Under the pieces are notes generated by a model. It had not been told where the DNA came from and searched no databases. It worked only from the letters and a program-made list of their open reading frames with translations. 64,000 nucleotides of DNA, taken from contig NZ_FMHV01000002.1 of NCBI RefSeq assembly GCF_900091465.1, positions 1 to 64,000 on the forward strand, written 5' to 3'. Positions 22,701 to 30,979 of this stretch are shown piece after piece. The translations under genes and the position numbers were made by a program. The stretch's first letter is position 1. The number at the start of each line of letters is the position of its first letter. Origin of the DNA: Micromonospora rhizosphaerae (GTDB lineage Bacteria > Actinomycetota > Actinomycetes > Mycobacteriales > Micromonosporaceae).

Positions 22701-23272
22701 GATTCCTCCGTCCCGGTCACGAACGGCATGAGCTGGGCCTGGAGCACCACCGGCCGGGCCTCGGGCGGTGCTTCGCTCTCCGGCTCGTCTCGGCGGTACC
22801 GCTCGAGCAGGGCGAAGAGCTCGTCGTGCAGCCGGGCCGCCTCGGTCGGGGTGAGCCGGAGCCGCCAGTTGCTGAGGGTCGTCGCGTCGGACCACTCGTC
22901 CGGCAATGCTGGAAGCTCGCTCAGCCAGCGGTCGACCCGCTCGGCGTACAGGGCCGCGATCGCGCGCAGGTACGTTTCCGTCTCGGCCGGCGCCGCGTGG
23001 CCGACCGCGCCCTCCAGGACGGTGTTGCGGTGCGCCGCCCGCCACCAGCGCTCCCGGCCGACCGTCCGATCAGGATCCTCCACCACGAAGCCGTATTGGG
23101 CGAGCTGGCGGAGGTGGTAGCTGGTGGCGCCGGTGGACTGGCCGAGCCGATCGGCGAGCAGTGTCGCGGTGGCGGGCCCCTGCTCGCGCAGCAGGTTGAG
23201 GATGCGGACCCGCAGCGGGTGGGCGAGCCCGCGCAGCGCCGTGGGGTCAGGTCTGATCTCCTTCGCCATCAT
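22697..23272 (-). CDS. ArsR-family winged-helix regulator
   Basis: A 191-residue DNA-binding protein. Residues ~10-85 form the winged helix (ALRGLAHPLRVRILNLLREQ, then GQSTGATSYHLRQLAQYGFV), typical of the ArsR branch without metal-binding cysteines. The C-terminal half (WLSELPALPDEWSDATTLSN) is helical and may bind a ligand or form the dimer. Two adjacent ATGs (23272 and 23269) are possible starts. The tandem palindrome 5-34 bases before the gene is a likely autoregulatory operator. Co-transcription with the MFS gene suggests it represses an efflux pump. Confidence 0.85.
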   Translation of the reverse strand: MMAKEIRPDPTALRGLAHPLRVRILNLLREQGPATATLLADRLGQSTGATSYHLRQLAQYGFVVEDPDRTVGRERWWRAAHRNTVLEGAVGHAAPAETETYLRAIAALYAERVDRWLSELPALPDEWSDATTLSNWRLRLTPTEAARLHDELFALLERYRRDEPESEAPPEARPVVLQAQLMPFVTGTEES

Positions 23273-23276
23273 ATTG

Positions 23277-23306
23277 GCAAAGATATCTTTGCAAAGATTC
23301 CTTTGC
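23277..23306. promoter_or_regulatory. two overlapping palindromes, probable ArsR-type operator
   Basis: GCAAAGATATCTTTGC (23277-23292) is a perfect 16-base palindrome. GCAAAGATTCCTTTGC (23291-23306), imperfect only at its centre, follows and shares the two bases GC. The pair is AT-rich against the ~72 % GC surroundings and lies 5 bases before the ArsR start, in the gap shared with the divergent DUF4142 gene. Two dimers could bind side by side and control both directions. Confidence 0.8.
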
Positions 23307-23431
23307 AAGCCCTTCTCCGGGGCGGTGAACTGATCGGGTCGGTGCTCCGTACCAGTGTCCGGATCGGGCGGCCGGCGGGTTCGGTCGTCCGCGACGCACG
23401 GGTTGGGTCGGACCGAGGAGGCACCGCAGCA

Positions 23432-24163
23432 ATGGCACCGCTCAGATCCGCACGCCGCCGACCAGCGCACCGGGTGGCGGTGCTGCTCATCACCCTCGTC
23501 GCCGGGCTCGGCGTGCTGCCCGGGGTGGCCCTGGCCGCGCCGGGTTCGCAGCTGAACGCCGCCGACATGACCCTGCTCAACGGCGTACGGCTGGCCGGGC
23601 TCTGGGAGATGCCGGCCGGCCAGATGGCCGCGGAGAAGGGCCAGTCGCGGCGGGTACGGGAGATCGGGGCGGAGATCTCCCGACAGCACGGCGTGCTCGA
23701 CCAGCTCGTGGTGGACGCGGCCAACAAGCTGGGCGCCACCCTGCCCACGGAGCCGACCGCCGAGCAGAAGGGGTGGCTGGTCGAGATGCAGAACGCCAGC
23801 GGTGCCCGCTTCGACCAGATCTTCGTGACCCGGCTCCGGGTCGCGCACGGCAAGATCTTCCCGGTGATCGGCGCGGTCCGGGCCAGCACCCGGGACGCCA
23901 CCGTCCGCAAGCTCGCGGACGAGGCCAACAAGTTCGTCTCCGACCACATGGCGATGCTGGAGAGCACCGGGCTGGTCCGCTGGCAGCAGCTGCCGCCGGC
24001 CGCCCTGCCCCCGGCGCAGAGCGACTCGCTCGTCGCGGCGGCCGCCGCCAACGTCGGCGGCGGCGGCGGCGTGGAGGTCAGCACCACGGTCGTCTGGCTG
24101 GTCTTCCTCGCCGCCCTCGGCACCGGCGGCATCGCCACTTACCGCATCCTCCGCCGCACCTGA
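23432..24163 (+). CDS. DUF4142 (ferritin-like) exported protein
   Basis: A 243-residue predicted exported protein. A signal peptide (VAVLLITLVAGLGVLPGVALA, cleavage after about residue 31 at ALA-A) precedes a four-helix DUF4142 domain, for example NAADMTLLNGVRLAGLWEMP and ISRQHGVLDQLVVDAANKLG. A Gly-rich linker (VGGGGGVEVS) leads to a C-terminal membrane helix ending in basic residues (TYRILRRT), so the domain should face outward on a membrane anchor. The ATG follows GAGGAGGCACCGCAGCA. It is divergent from the ArsR gene and may share its operator. The function of DUF4142 proteins is not established. Confidence 0.83.
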   Translation: MAPLRSARRRPAHRVAVLLITLVAGLGVLPGVALAAPGSQLNAADMTLLNGVRLAGLWEMPAGQMAAEKGQSRRVREIGAEISRQHGVLDQLVVDAANKLGATLPTEPTAEQKGWLVEMQNASGARFDQIFVTRLRVAHGKIFPVIGAVRASTRDATVRKLADEANKFVSDHMAMLESTGLVRWQQLPPAALPPAQSDSLVAAAAANVGGGGGVEVSTTVVWLVFLAALGTGGIATYRILRRT

Positions 24164-24185
24164 CTCGCATCGCGGCGGGACGGCT

Positions 24186-24241
24186 GGTTAGGAGGGGCCC
24201 CCTGCTATACACGAGGCGTTAACAGGGGGCCCCTCCTTGCA
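24186..24241. repeat. interspersed palindromic repeat, copy 2, between convergent genes
   Basis: AGGAGGGGCCCCCTG (24190-24204, approximate) pairs with CAGGGGGCCCCTCCT near 24223-24237, giving a 15-base stem around a ~18-base loop that contains GCGTTAAC. It lies between the convergent DUF4142 and ABC exporter genes, where it can end transcription from both sides. In reverse complement it is nearly identical to the element inside the methyltransferase gene at 15594-15650. Confidence 0.8.
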
Positions 24242-24243
24242 CC

Positions 24244-26001
24244 TCAGCCGTGCCAGGAGCGCCAGAGGGCCGCGTACGAGCCGCCGGCGGCGACCAACTC
24301 GTCGTGCGAGCCCAGCTCGGCGATCCGGCCGTCCTCGACCACCGCCACCCGGTCCGCGTCGTGGGCGGAGAAGAGCCGGTGCGCGATGGCGATCACCGTC
24401 CGCCCCGCCAGCACGGCGGCGAGGGACCGCTCCAGCTCCCGGGCCGCCCGCGGATCGATCAGCGAGGTGGCCTCGTCGAGCACCAGGGTGTGCGGGTCGG
24501 CGAGCACCAGCCGGGCCAGGGCAAGCTGCTGCGCCTGCGCCGGGGAGAGCGGGTGCCCGCCCGAGCCGACCACCGTGTCCAGCCCGTCCGGCAGCGCCTC
24601 CGCCCAGCCCAGCGCGTCGACGGCGGCCAGCGCGGCCCGGATGTCCGCCTCGGCGGCGCCCGGTCGGACCATCGCCACGTTCTCGGCCAGGGTGCCGATG
24701 AAGACGTGGTGCTCCTGGGTGACCAGCGCGACGTGCGTACGCAGCTCGTCCAGGGGCAGCTCGGTGAGGGATCGGCCGGCCACCGTGACCGAACCGGACC
24801 GGGGCTCGTGGACCCCGGCGAGCAGCCGGCCCAAAGTGGACTTTCCGGCGCCGGAGGGGCCGACCATGGCCAGCTTCTCGCCCGGACGGGGCACCAGGGT
24901 CACGCCGTGCAGCACGTCGTGTCCCGCGCGGTAGGCGTACCGGACGTCGCGGGCGGCGAGCCGCCGGTCCCCGTCCGCCGTGCCGGCCGCGGCGGTGCCG
25001 GGCGCGGACGCCGGCGAGACCGGGCCCTCGCCGGCCACGCCGAGCAGGCGGGCCATCGAGGCGCCGCCGACCTGCAGCTCGTCCAGCCAGGTGAGGAGCC
25101 GGTCGATCGGGTCCACCAACTGCTGCACGTAGAGGGTGGCCGCGGTGACCTGCCCGAGGGTGACCCAGCCCTTGAGGTGGAACCAGCCGCCGATCACCAG
25201 CGTGGCCGCCACCGGCACCACGTACCCGATCTCGGCCACCGGGAAGAAGACCGTCCGCAGGCGCAGCGTGTAGCGCTCGGCGGCGTACGACCGACGGATG
25301 TCGGCTTCGGTGCGGGCCCGGCGGCGGGCCTGCTGCCGCAGCGCCTCGGTGGTCCGCGACCCCTCGGCCGCCTCGCTGATCCCGTCGGTGATGTCGGAGT
25401 AGGCGGCGTTCTCCCGCAGGTATCCCTCCGGCGCCCGGCGCAGGTACCAGCGGGCGCCGGCCCAGAGCACCGGCACCGCGAGCAGGCAGGGCAGCGCGAG
25501 CAGCGGACCGGTCAGCAGCAGCGCGCCGAGGATGAGCACCACAGTGACGACCGCGATCAGCGTCTCCGGCACCGCGAAGCGGACCGTCCGGGACAGCGCG
25601 GAGACGTCCCGCGAGGTCCGGGTGAGCAGGTCCCCCGTGCCGGCCCGTTCCACGGTGGACAGCGGCAGGGCGAGCACCCGCTCGACGAAGTCCTCGCGTA
25701 GCTCGGCCAGGACCCGTTCGCCGAGCCGGGCCGAGGCCAGGTGGGCGAAACGGACCAGCACCGACCGCACCACCACGAACCCGGCGATGGCCAGCGCGAT
25801 CCGGTCCACGGTGACGGTCGAGGTGCCGCGCGAGATCTCCTCCACCAGGTCGCCCAGCAGCCGGGGCGCCACCAGGCCGGTGGCGGCGGCGAGCGCGTGC
25901 AGGCCGAGCGCCGCGGCCAGGGGGCGCGGGTGCCGCCGGACGAGCGCACGCGCGTACCGGCGGACCTGGTCGACGTCGGCAACGGGCAGGGCCGTGCTCA
26001 T
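24244..26001 (-). CDS. ABC exporter half-transporter with intact Walker motifs and degenerate signature
   Basis: A 585-residue type IV (MsbA-like) ABC half-exporter: six membrane helices (residues ~30-310), then a nucleotide-binding domain. Walker A is GPSGAGKST near residue 380 and Walker B is TLVLDEATS near residue 503. The signature, normally LSGGQ, reads LSPAQAQQLALARLVLADP. It overlaps the upstream half-transporter gene by 4 bases (ATGA), so the two form a heterodimer. Its good Walker motifs pair with the partner's good signature to make one competent ATP site. The cargo is unknown; drug or peptide export is usual. Confidence 0.88.
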   Translation of the reverse strand: MSTALPVADVDQVRRYARALVRRHPRPLAAALGLHALAAATGLVAPRLLGDLVEEISRGTSTVTVDRIALAIAGFVVVRSVLVRFAHLASARLGERVLAELREDFVERVLALPLSTVERAGTGDLLTRTSRDVSALSRTVRFAVPETLIAVVTVVLILGALLLTGPLLALPCLLAVPVLWAGARWYLRRAPEGYLRENAAYSDITDGISEAAEGSRTTEALRQQARRRARTEADIRRSYAAERYTLRLRTVFFPVAEIGYVVPVAATLVIGGWFHLKGWVTLGQVTAATLYVQQLVDPIDRLLTWLDELQVGGASMARLLGVAGEGPVSPASAPGTAAAGTADGDRRLAARDVRYAYRAGHDVLHGVTLVPRPGEKLAMVGPSGAGKSTLGRLLAGVHEPRSGSVTVAGRSLTELPLDELRTHVALVTQEHHVFIGTLAENVAMVRPGAAEADIRAALAAVDALGWAEALPDGLDTVVGSGGHPLSPAQAQQLALARLVLADPHTLVLDEATSLIDPRAARELERSLAAVLAGRTVIAIAHRLFSAHDADRVAVVEDGRIAELGSHDELVAAGGSYAALWRSWHG

Positions 26002-27704
26002 CGGTCCTCCTCCCGGCTCACCGTGGCCGCGTACCGCGGCTCGGCGGCGAGCAGCTCGTCGTGCGGCCCCTCGGCCACCACCTTGCCGTCCTCCACGAAG
26101 ACCACCTGGTCGGCCCGGCTCAGCACCAGCGGGCTGGTGGTGCAGACCAGGGTGGTCCGGCCGCGCCGGGCCGCGCCGAGCCGGTCGGCGATCCGCGCCT
26201 CGGTGTGCGCGTCCACCGCGCTGGTCGGCTCGACCAGCACCAGCGTCTCCGGGTCGGCGACCAGCGCCCGGGCCAGCCGCAGTCGCTGCCGCTGGCCACC
26301 GGAAAACTCCCGGCCGCGCTCGGCCACCCGGCTGTCCAGCCCGTCGGGCAGGGCGTCCACAATGTCGATCGCGCTCGCCGCGACCAGCGCCGCCTCGACC
26401 GTGGCGCGGTCGGCCGCGTCGTGCGGGTCCAGCTCCATTCGGAGCGGACCGGTGAAGAGCTGCGCGTCGTTGTCGGCCACCAGGATCCGCTCGCGCACCG
26501 TCGCCAGCGCCACGTCCCGCAGCGGTACGCCGTGCAGCGTCACGTCCGCGTCGACGTACCGGCCGAGCCGGTCGGCGATCGCGGCCGCCTCCTCCGGCGC
26601 GGTCGCGGCCAGCGCGGTGAACCGGCCCGGACTCAGCACCAGCCCCGACTCGACGTCGACCAGCTCGCCGGGCCCGGCGGGCAGCGGCACCGGGCGGGCC
26701 GGGTCGACCAGCCCCGGGGTGAGCTGGAGCAGCCGGACCACCCGCCGGGCGGCGACGTGCCCGCGGGTCAGCTTGTCGGCCGCCTCGGTGAGGTTGCGTA
26801 GTGGGTTGACCAGGAAGGCCGTGTAGCCGTAGAAGGCGACGAGCTGCCCCGCGCTGATCTCGCCGCGCAGCGCGAACCGGGCGCCGAGCCAGGTGACCAG
26901 CACCAGGAACGCACCGGGGAGCAGCACCTGCGCCGCCTCCAGCAGCGACTCCACCCTGGCCACCCGTACGCCGTCGGTGCGCAGCGCCTGGGACTGCGCC
27001 CGGTAGCGCGCGGAGAGGACCGGCTCGCCGCCCACCCCGCGGACCACCCGCAGCCCGGAGACGATGTCGCCGGCCCGGGCGGTCAAGCGGCCCTCCTGGT
27101 CGCGGTACGCCTGCTGCTGCCGGTGCAGCGGCCGGATCAGCAGCGCGACCACGCTCATCAGCAGCGGCACGCCGAGCACCACGACCAGCCCGAGCGGCAC
27201 CGAGGCATCCAGCAGGATCACCGCCACGGTGACGATGGCGACGATCGCCCCGGCGCCCCGCGCGGTGATGTCGATGGCGCTGCCGATGTGTTCGATGTCG
27301 GCCGTGCCGATGCTGACCACCTCGCCGGCGGCGACCCGGCGGGGCAGGGCGGCGCCGAGCCGGTTTGCGGCGTCGACGGTCACCTGCACGGTCCGGTACG
27401 CGGCGGCGAGCCAGTTGTGCACCGCGCACCGGTGCCGGAGCATCCCGGCCACCGCCTGGAGCACGCCCAGCCCCAGCAGCGCCAGCCCCCAGCCCATCAG
27501 GGCGTCCGGGTCGCGGTGAGCGAGTCCGGCGTCGACGGCTCGGCCCACGGCGGCCGGCATCAACGCCTGGGCGACCGTCCAGACGATGCCGAGCACGATG
27601 CCGGCGCTGAAGATCAGCGGGTGCCGGCCGGCCAGCCACACCAGGTAGCGGGTGGCGGACCGGTCGTCGGGGGTGCCGGGATCGCCGGCCGGTGAGAAGC
27701 GCAT
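25998..27704 (-). CDS. ABC exporter half-transporter with degenerate Walker A and Walker B
   Basis: A 568-residue half-exporter, six membrane helices then a nucleotide-binding domain. The signature FSGGQRQRLRLARALVADPE is canonical. Walker A is lost: where GxxGxGKST belongs the chain reads FTALAATAPEEAAAIADRLG. Walker B reads TLVLVEPTSAVD, with Val in place of the aspartate before the catalytic glutamate. This domain can therefore donate its signature but not bind ATP normally, complementing the partner encoded at 24244-26001. The ATG is 149 bases downstream of the 87-residue gene at the end of the tsa cluster; a hairpin lies in between. Confidence 0.88.
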   Translation of the reverse strand: MRFSPAGDPGTPDDRSATRYLVWLAGRHPLIFSAGIVLGIVWTVAQALMPAAVGRAVDAGLAHRDPDALMGWGLALLGLGVLQAVAGMLRHRCAVHNWLAAAYRTVQVTVDAANRLGAALPRRVAAGEVVSIGTADIEHIGSAIDITARGAGAIVAIVTVAVILLDASVPLGLVVVLGVPLLMSVVALLIRPLHRQQQAYRDQEGRLTARAGDIVSGLRVVRGVGGEPVLSARYRAQSQALRTDGVRVARVESLLEAAQVLLPGAFLVLVTWLGARFALRGEISAGQLVAFYGYTAFLVNPLRNLTEAADKLTRGHVAARRVVRLLQLTPGLVDPARPVPLPAGPGELVDVESGLVLSPGRFTALAATAPEEAAAIADRLGRYVDADVTLHGVPLRDVALATVRERILVADNDAQLFTGPLRMELDPHDAADRATVEAALVAASAIDIVDALPDGLDSRVAERGREFSGGQRQRLRLARALVADPETLVLVEPTSAVDAHTEARIADRLGAARRGRTTLVCTTSPLVLSRADQVVFVEDGKVVAEGPHDELLAAEPRYAATVSREEDR

Positions 27705-27830
27705 GGCATGCCGACGCTAGGTGGACGCCATGCCGCCGCGCCAACGAATTCCCGCCGGTCAGCGGCCGGTGCGACGTATGTCGCAGAGCACGGGCACCGC
27801 GCGCTGCACGCTCCAGGTCTGACCCGCACC

Positions 27831-27866
27831 GGTCGACCGCCGGCGCCGCCCGGTCAGCGGTCGACC
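27831..27866 (-). terminator. hairpin spanning the end of the tsaD-downstream gene
   Basis: GGTCGACCGC (27831-27840) and GCGGTCGACC (27857-27866) are perfect 10-base complements. The stop codon of the 87-residue gene lies in the 16-base loop. Position suggests termination of the tsa cluster before the ABC exporter genes. Confidence 0.6.
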
Positions 27867-28117
27867 TGGGTGAAGTCCCAGGAGTGTGGCGGCCGGGCGA
27901 CCAGCATCGCCGGCGGCTCGGGCAGGTCCCGGGGGGTGCTCCGCCACTTCGAGATCACCACCAGCCGGTGGTCGGTGGAGGAGAAGACCTCGCTGGACAG
28001 GTGCCGCGGGTCGTGCTCGAACTCGGGCAGGACGGTGTCGCAGACCCAGGTGATCAGGTCGGCGAAGCCGTACGGCTCGGCGCGCGCCTCCCACATTCGT
28101 ACGATCACGTCACCCAT
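27854..28117 (-). CDS. hypothetical protein downstream of tsaD
   Basis: An 87-residue protein I do not recognise with confidence. It starts MGDVIVRMWEARAEPYGFAD and ends ARPPHSWDFTQVDR. The alternation of strands and one long helix (DVIVRMWEA, then FADLITWVCDTVLPEFEHDP, then RLVVISKW) resembles the small dimeric alpha/beta barrel shape of antibiotic-biosynthesis-monooxygenase-like proteins, but no catalytic motif can be named. The ATG at 28117 follows CGGAGGTGGGGG. It lies 26 bases after tsaD on the same strand, so it is probably the last gene of that operon. Confidence 0.55.
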   Translation of the reverse strand: MGDVIVRMWEARAEPYGFADLITWVCDTVLPEFEHDPRHLSSEVFSSTDHRLVVISKWRSTPRDLPEPPAMLVARPPHSWDFTQVDR

Positions 28118-28143
28118 CCCCCACCTCCGTTGCCGGCGGAACG

Positions 28144-29190
28144 TTACACGCTGACCATGGTCAGCGGCATGGCGGAGTCGGCGGGCAGGTCGAGGCGGCT
28201 CGGTGCGACGCCCGAGGCCACCAGGTGCGAGCCGAGCGCGGCCACCATCGCCCCGTTGTCCGTGCAGAGCCTCGGCCGGGGCGCCCGGACCTGGATGTGG
28301 TGCTTCGCCGCGCGGTGCTCGGCCATCGCCCGCAGCCGGGAGTTGGCCGCCACTCCCCCGCCGATCACCAGCGTGTCGATCCCGTTGGTCCGGCAGGCGT
28401 CCAGCGCCTTGGTGACCAGCACGTCGCAGACCGCCTCCTGAAAGGAGGCGGCGACGTCGGCCACCGGCACCGGCTCGCCGGCCCGCTGCCGGGCCTCCAC
28501 CCAGCGGGCCACCGCGGTCTTCAGGCCGGAGAAGGAGAAGTCGTACCGGTGGGTGGCGAGATCCTTGGCCGCGGTGAGCCCGCGCGGGAAGGCGATGGCC
28601 GCGGGGTCGCCGGCGCGGGCCTCCCGGTCGATGTACGGGCCGCCGGGGAACGGCAGGCCGAGCAGCCGGGCGACCTTGTCGAACGCCTCGCCGGCCGCGT
28701 CGTCGATGGTCGCGCCGAGCGGGGTTACCCCGCGGGCCAGATCGTCGACGAGCAGCAGCGAAGAGTGCCCGCCGGAGACCAGCAGGGCGACCGCCGGCTC
28801 GGGCAGCGGCCCGTGTTCGAGGGTGTCGACGGCGACGTGCGCGGCGAGATGGTTCACCCCGTACACCGGCTTCTCGGCGGCGAGCGCGTAGCCCTTCGCC
28901 GCCGCCACCCCGACCAGCAGCGCGCCGGCCAGGCCCGGCCCGGAGGTCACCGCGATCGCGTCGATGTCGGCGAGGCTCACCCCCGCCTCGGCGAGCGCCC
29001 GGTCCATGGTCGGCACGATGGCCTCCAGGTGGGCCCGGCTGGCCACCTCCGGCACGACACCGCCGAACCGGGCGTGCTCCTCGACGCTGGAGGCGAGCGC
29101 GTCGGCGAGCAGGCTGTGTCCGCGCACGATGCCCACGCCGGTCTCGTCGCACGAGGTCTCGATCCCGAGGATCAGTGGTTCATCAGCCAT
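28144..29190 (-). CDS. tsaD: tRNA N6-threonylcarbamoyladenosine transferase TsaD
   Basis: A 348-residue ASKHA-fold enzyme that transfers the threonylcarbamoyl group to A37 of ANN-decoding tRNAs, working with TsaB and TsaE. The start is [20 protein letters not shown]. Metal-binding histidines lie in [12 protein letters not shown], and the nucleotide site includes [12 protein letters not shown] and [12 protein letters not shown]. Length is normal. It overlaps rimI by 8 bases, continuing the tsaB-rimI-tsaD operon. It was formerly annotated as the O-sialoglycoprotein endopeptidase Gcp. Confidence 0.95.
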   Translation of the reverse strand: MADEPLILGIETSCDETGVGIVRGHSLLADALASSVEEHARFGGVVPEVASRAHLEAIVPTMDRALAEAGVSLADIDAIAVTSGPGLAGALLVGVAAAKGYALAAEKPVYGVNHLAAHVAVDTLEHGPLPEPAVALLVSGGHSSLLLVDDLARGVTPLGATIDDAAGEAFDKVARLLGLPFPGGPYIDREARAGDPAAIAFPRGLTAAKDLATHRYDFSFSGLKTAVARWVEARQRAGEPVPVADVAASFQEAVCDVLVTKALDACRTNGIDTLVIGGGVAANSRLRAMAEHRAAKHHIQVRAPRPRLCTDNGAMVAALGSHLVASGVAPSRLDLPADSAMPLTMVSV

Positions 29191-29665
29191 GGCGACCTGT
29201 CTCGTCTTCCGTCGGCTCCGCCACGCGCTGCATGACCAGCGCGTCGGTGTTGCTCGGTTGGTAGTAGCCGCGCCGCACCCCGATCGGCTCGAAGCCGTAC
29301 AACGCGTAGAGCTTCTGCGCCGGGGCGTTGTCCGCCGCGACCTCCAGCAGCGTGCTGCGGACGCCGCGCCGGGCGGCCTCGGCGAGCAGTGCCTCCAGCA
29401 GGGCGCGGCCCACGCCCCGGCGCTGGGCGTCCCGGCGGACCGCGATGTTCTGCACCCATGCCTCGTCCGGCGGCGCCACGGCGAGTCCCGCGTAGCCCAG
29501 CAGGTCGCCGCTGTCGTCCGTGGCGATCAGGTAGTAGTGCCCGTTGGCCAGTTCGTTCCAGAACATCGCCGGCGACCACTGCTCGACGCCGAAGAGGTCC
29601 GCCTCGATCGGCAGCACCTCGTCGATGTGCCACCAGCGGAACCGGCTCAGCCGTACCGGGCTCAC
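29183..29665 (-). CDS. rimI: ribosomal protein S18-alanine N-acetyltransferase RimI (GNAT)
   Basis: A 160-residue GNAT acetyltransferase. The acetyl-CoA loop is [20 protein letters not shown] (Q/RxxGxG/A motif), followed by [20 protein letters not shown] and [14 protein letters not shown], the RimI-type substrate end. RimI acetylates the N-terminus of ribosomal protein S18; in actinobacteria it may have wider targets. The start overlaps the tsaB stop by 4 bases and its end overlaps tsaD by 8, a tightly coupled operon. Confidence 0.9.
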   Translation of the reverse strand: MSPVRLSRFRWWHIDEVLPIEADLFGVEQWSPAMFWNELANGHYYLIATDDSGDLLGYAGLAVAPPDEAWVQNIAVRRDAQRRGVGRALLEALLAEAARRGVRSTLLEVAADNAPAQKLYALYGFEPIGVRRGYYQPSNTDALVMQRVAEPTEDETGRHG

Positions 29666-30339
29666 GGCAGGACCGGCTTGCGCCCGGCCGCCGCCACGGC
29701 GTCCGGCCGGCGCAGGTAGAGCGGGGTGAGCCGGTCGCCGGGGGCGCCGGCCCGGATCCGCTCCGCGGCCAGCGCGGCCAGCGCCGTCGCGTCCGGGTAG
29801 CGCGGCTCGGCCCGCAACGGCAGGCCGAGGATGTCGGCGTACCGGTGGGCGCCGTCACCCACGGCGACGGTGACCGCCAGGCCGCGGGCCCGTTCGGCGG
29901 CGACGGCGGGAACGTCCACGTTCGGCCCGGCGATCCGCTCGCCGGCGCCGTCGTAGACCGCCCAGTAGATCTCCTTGCGGCGGGCGTCGCTGGCGGCGAG
30001 TACGGGCTCGCCGGCCGCCACCGGGTGGCCGAGGCCGTCCAGCGAGCACACTCCGTACGTGGGGATGCCGAGCACCTGACCCATGGTGGCGGCGGTGACC
30101 AGACCGACCCGCAGCCCGGTGAACGGGCCGGGGCCGAGCCCGGCGACGATCGCGGCCAGGTCGCGGGGGCGCGCGTCGGCGTCGGCCAACACCGCGTCGA
30201 CCTGCGGGGCGAGCAGTTCACCGTGCGCCCGGGCGTCGACGGTGCACCGCTGCGCGCGGGCCGCGACGCCGTCCGCCGAGACCTCGACCAGCGCCGCGGT
30301 CACCGCGGGCGTCGAGGAGTCCACCACGAGTACGAGCAC
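29662..30339 (-). CDS. tsaB: tRNA threonylcarbamoyladenosine biosynthesis protein TsaB
   Basis: A 225-residue TsaD paralogue that lacks the metal site and serves as the scaffold of the TsaB-TsaD-TsaE complex. The start MLVLVVDSSTPAVTAALVEV and the central IVAGLGPGPFTGLRVGLVTA are diagnostic. It is the first gene of the tsaB-rimI-tsaD run. In M. tuberculosis tsaE lies directly upstream in the same run; here ung and a gene remnant separate it. Confidence 0.92.
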   Translation of the reverse strand: MLVLVVDSSTPAVTAALVEVSADGVAARAQRCTVDARAHGELLAPQVDAVLADADARPRDLAAIVAGLGPGPFTGLRVGLVTAATMGQVLGIPTYGVCSLDGLGHPVAAGEPVLAASDARRKEIYWAVYDGAGERIAGPNVDVPAVAAERARGLAVTVAVGDGAHRYADILGLPLRAEPRYPDATALAALAAERIRAGAPGDRLTPLYLRRPDAVAAAGRKPVLP

Positions 30340-30396
30340 GGTATGCCAGCCTAGTCGGCTCCCCGCTCATGCCCGGTCACACCCCGTCCCAGGCCG

Positions 30397-30420
30397 GCGC
30401 GAGGCGCCTGCGCGAGGCGC
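30397..30420. repeat. short direct repeat upstream of tsaB
   Basis: GCGCGAGGCGC occurs twice, at 30397-30407 and 30410-30420, separated by CT. The sequence lies in the 250-base gap upstream of tsaB, which also holds the inverted repeat at 30514-30561. It may be a simple duplication. Confidence 0.4.
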
Positions 30421-30513
30421 TGGATGGTCGCTCTCCCGTCTCCTCCCCGTTGGGCAGCATGCCCGGGCAGAGGCCGATACAGGCGTGAGGCTCGCGCCCT
30501 ACCATCACCTCGT

Positions 30514-30561
30514 GAGCGATATGACTCTGAGGCATGAATATGACGGAGAGGCATATCGCTC
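30514..30561. repeat. inverted repeat in an AT-richer patch between tsaB and the gene remnant
   Basis: GAGCGATATG (30514-30523) and CATATCGCTC (30552-30561) are perfect 10-base complements separated by 28 bases that also contain GAGGCATGAATATGAC. The patch has clearly lower GC than its surroundings. It may be the operator of a lost gene or a relic of insertion. Confidence 0.5.
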
Positions 30562-30589
30562 TCTGCGGCGAGTCATGATCCGGTGGTGA

Positions 30590-30979
30590 CCGAGAGTCGT
30601 CTCGCCACGCCTCTTCGCCGCGCTCGACCTGCAGCTCGCCGTCGCCATCGAGCCGCTGGACAGTCACCTCGACGCCAGGATGGCCGAGCTGGCCGCCCGG
30701 CCGTTGGCCGACCTGATCGACGACCTGGGGCTGGATCGGGTGATCGAGCGCCTCGGCGATCTGCCCCACCTGCTGACCGAAAGCACCGCCGCGCTACTTC
30801 AGGGCGCGCCCCTCCCGGTCGACGGGGTGGAGATCGCGCTGCGCTGGCGCGACTCGGGCCGCTTCACCGCCTGGCTCGAGGCGGCGTACGGGCAACGCTG
30901 GAACGCCCGATGGGAGGAGTTCGGCGGCCTGCCGCCGCGGCTGGCCGGCGGCGCGGGCCGGGCGGGGTCAGCCGGCTGA
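30590..30979 (+). pseudogene. remnant of a larger protein, 5' and 3' ends lost
   Basis: An open stretch encodes RLFAALDLQLAVAIEPLDSH, then ELAARPLADLIDDLGLDRVI and a conserved-looking LPVDGVEIALRWRDSGRFTA. The nearest upstream in-frame stop is at 30587 and no plausible start exists before the ATG at 30680, which falls in the middle of the helical pattern. From memory this resembles the middle of actinobacterial XRE-type helix-turn-helix proteins that continue into a longer C-terminal domain; both ends are absent here. The end overlaps the convergent ung gene by 12 bases. If translated, the product from 30680 would be 99 residues. Confidence 0.5.
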
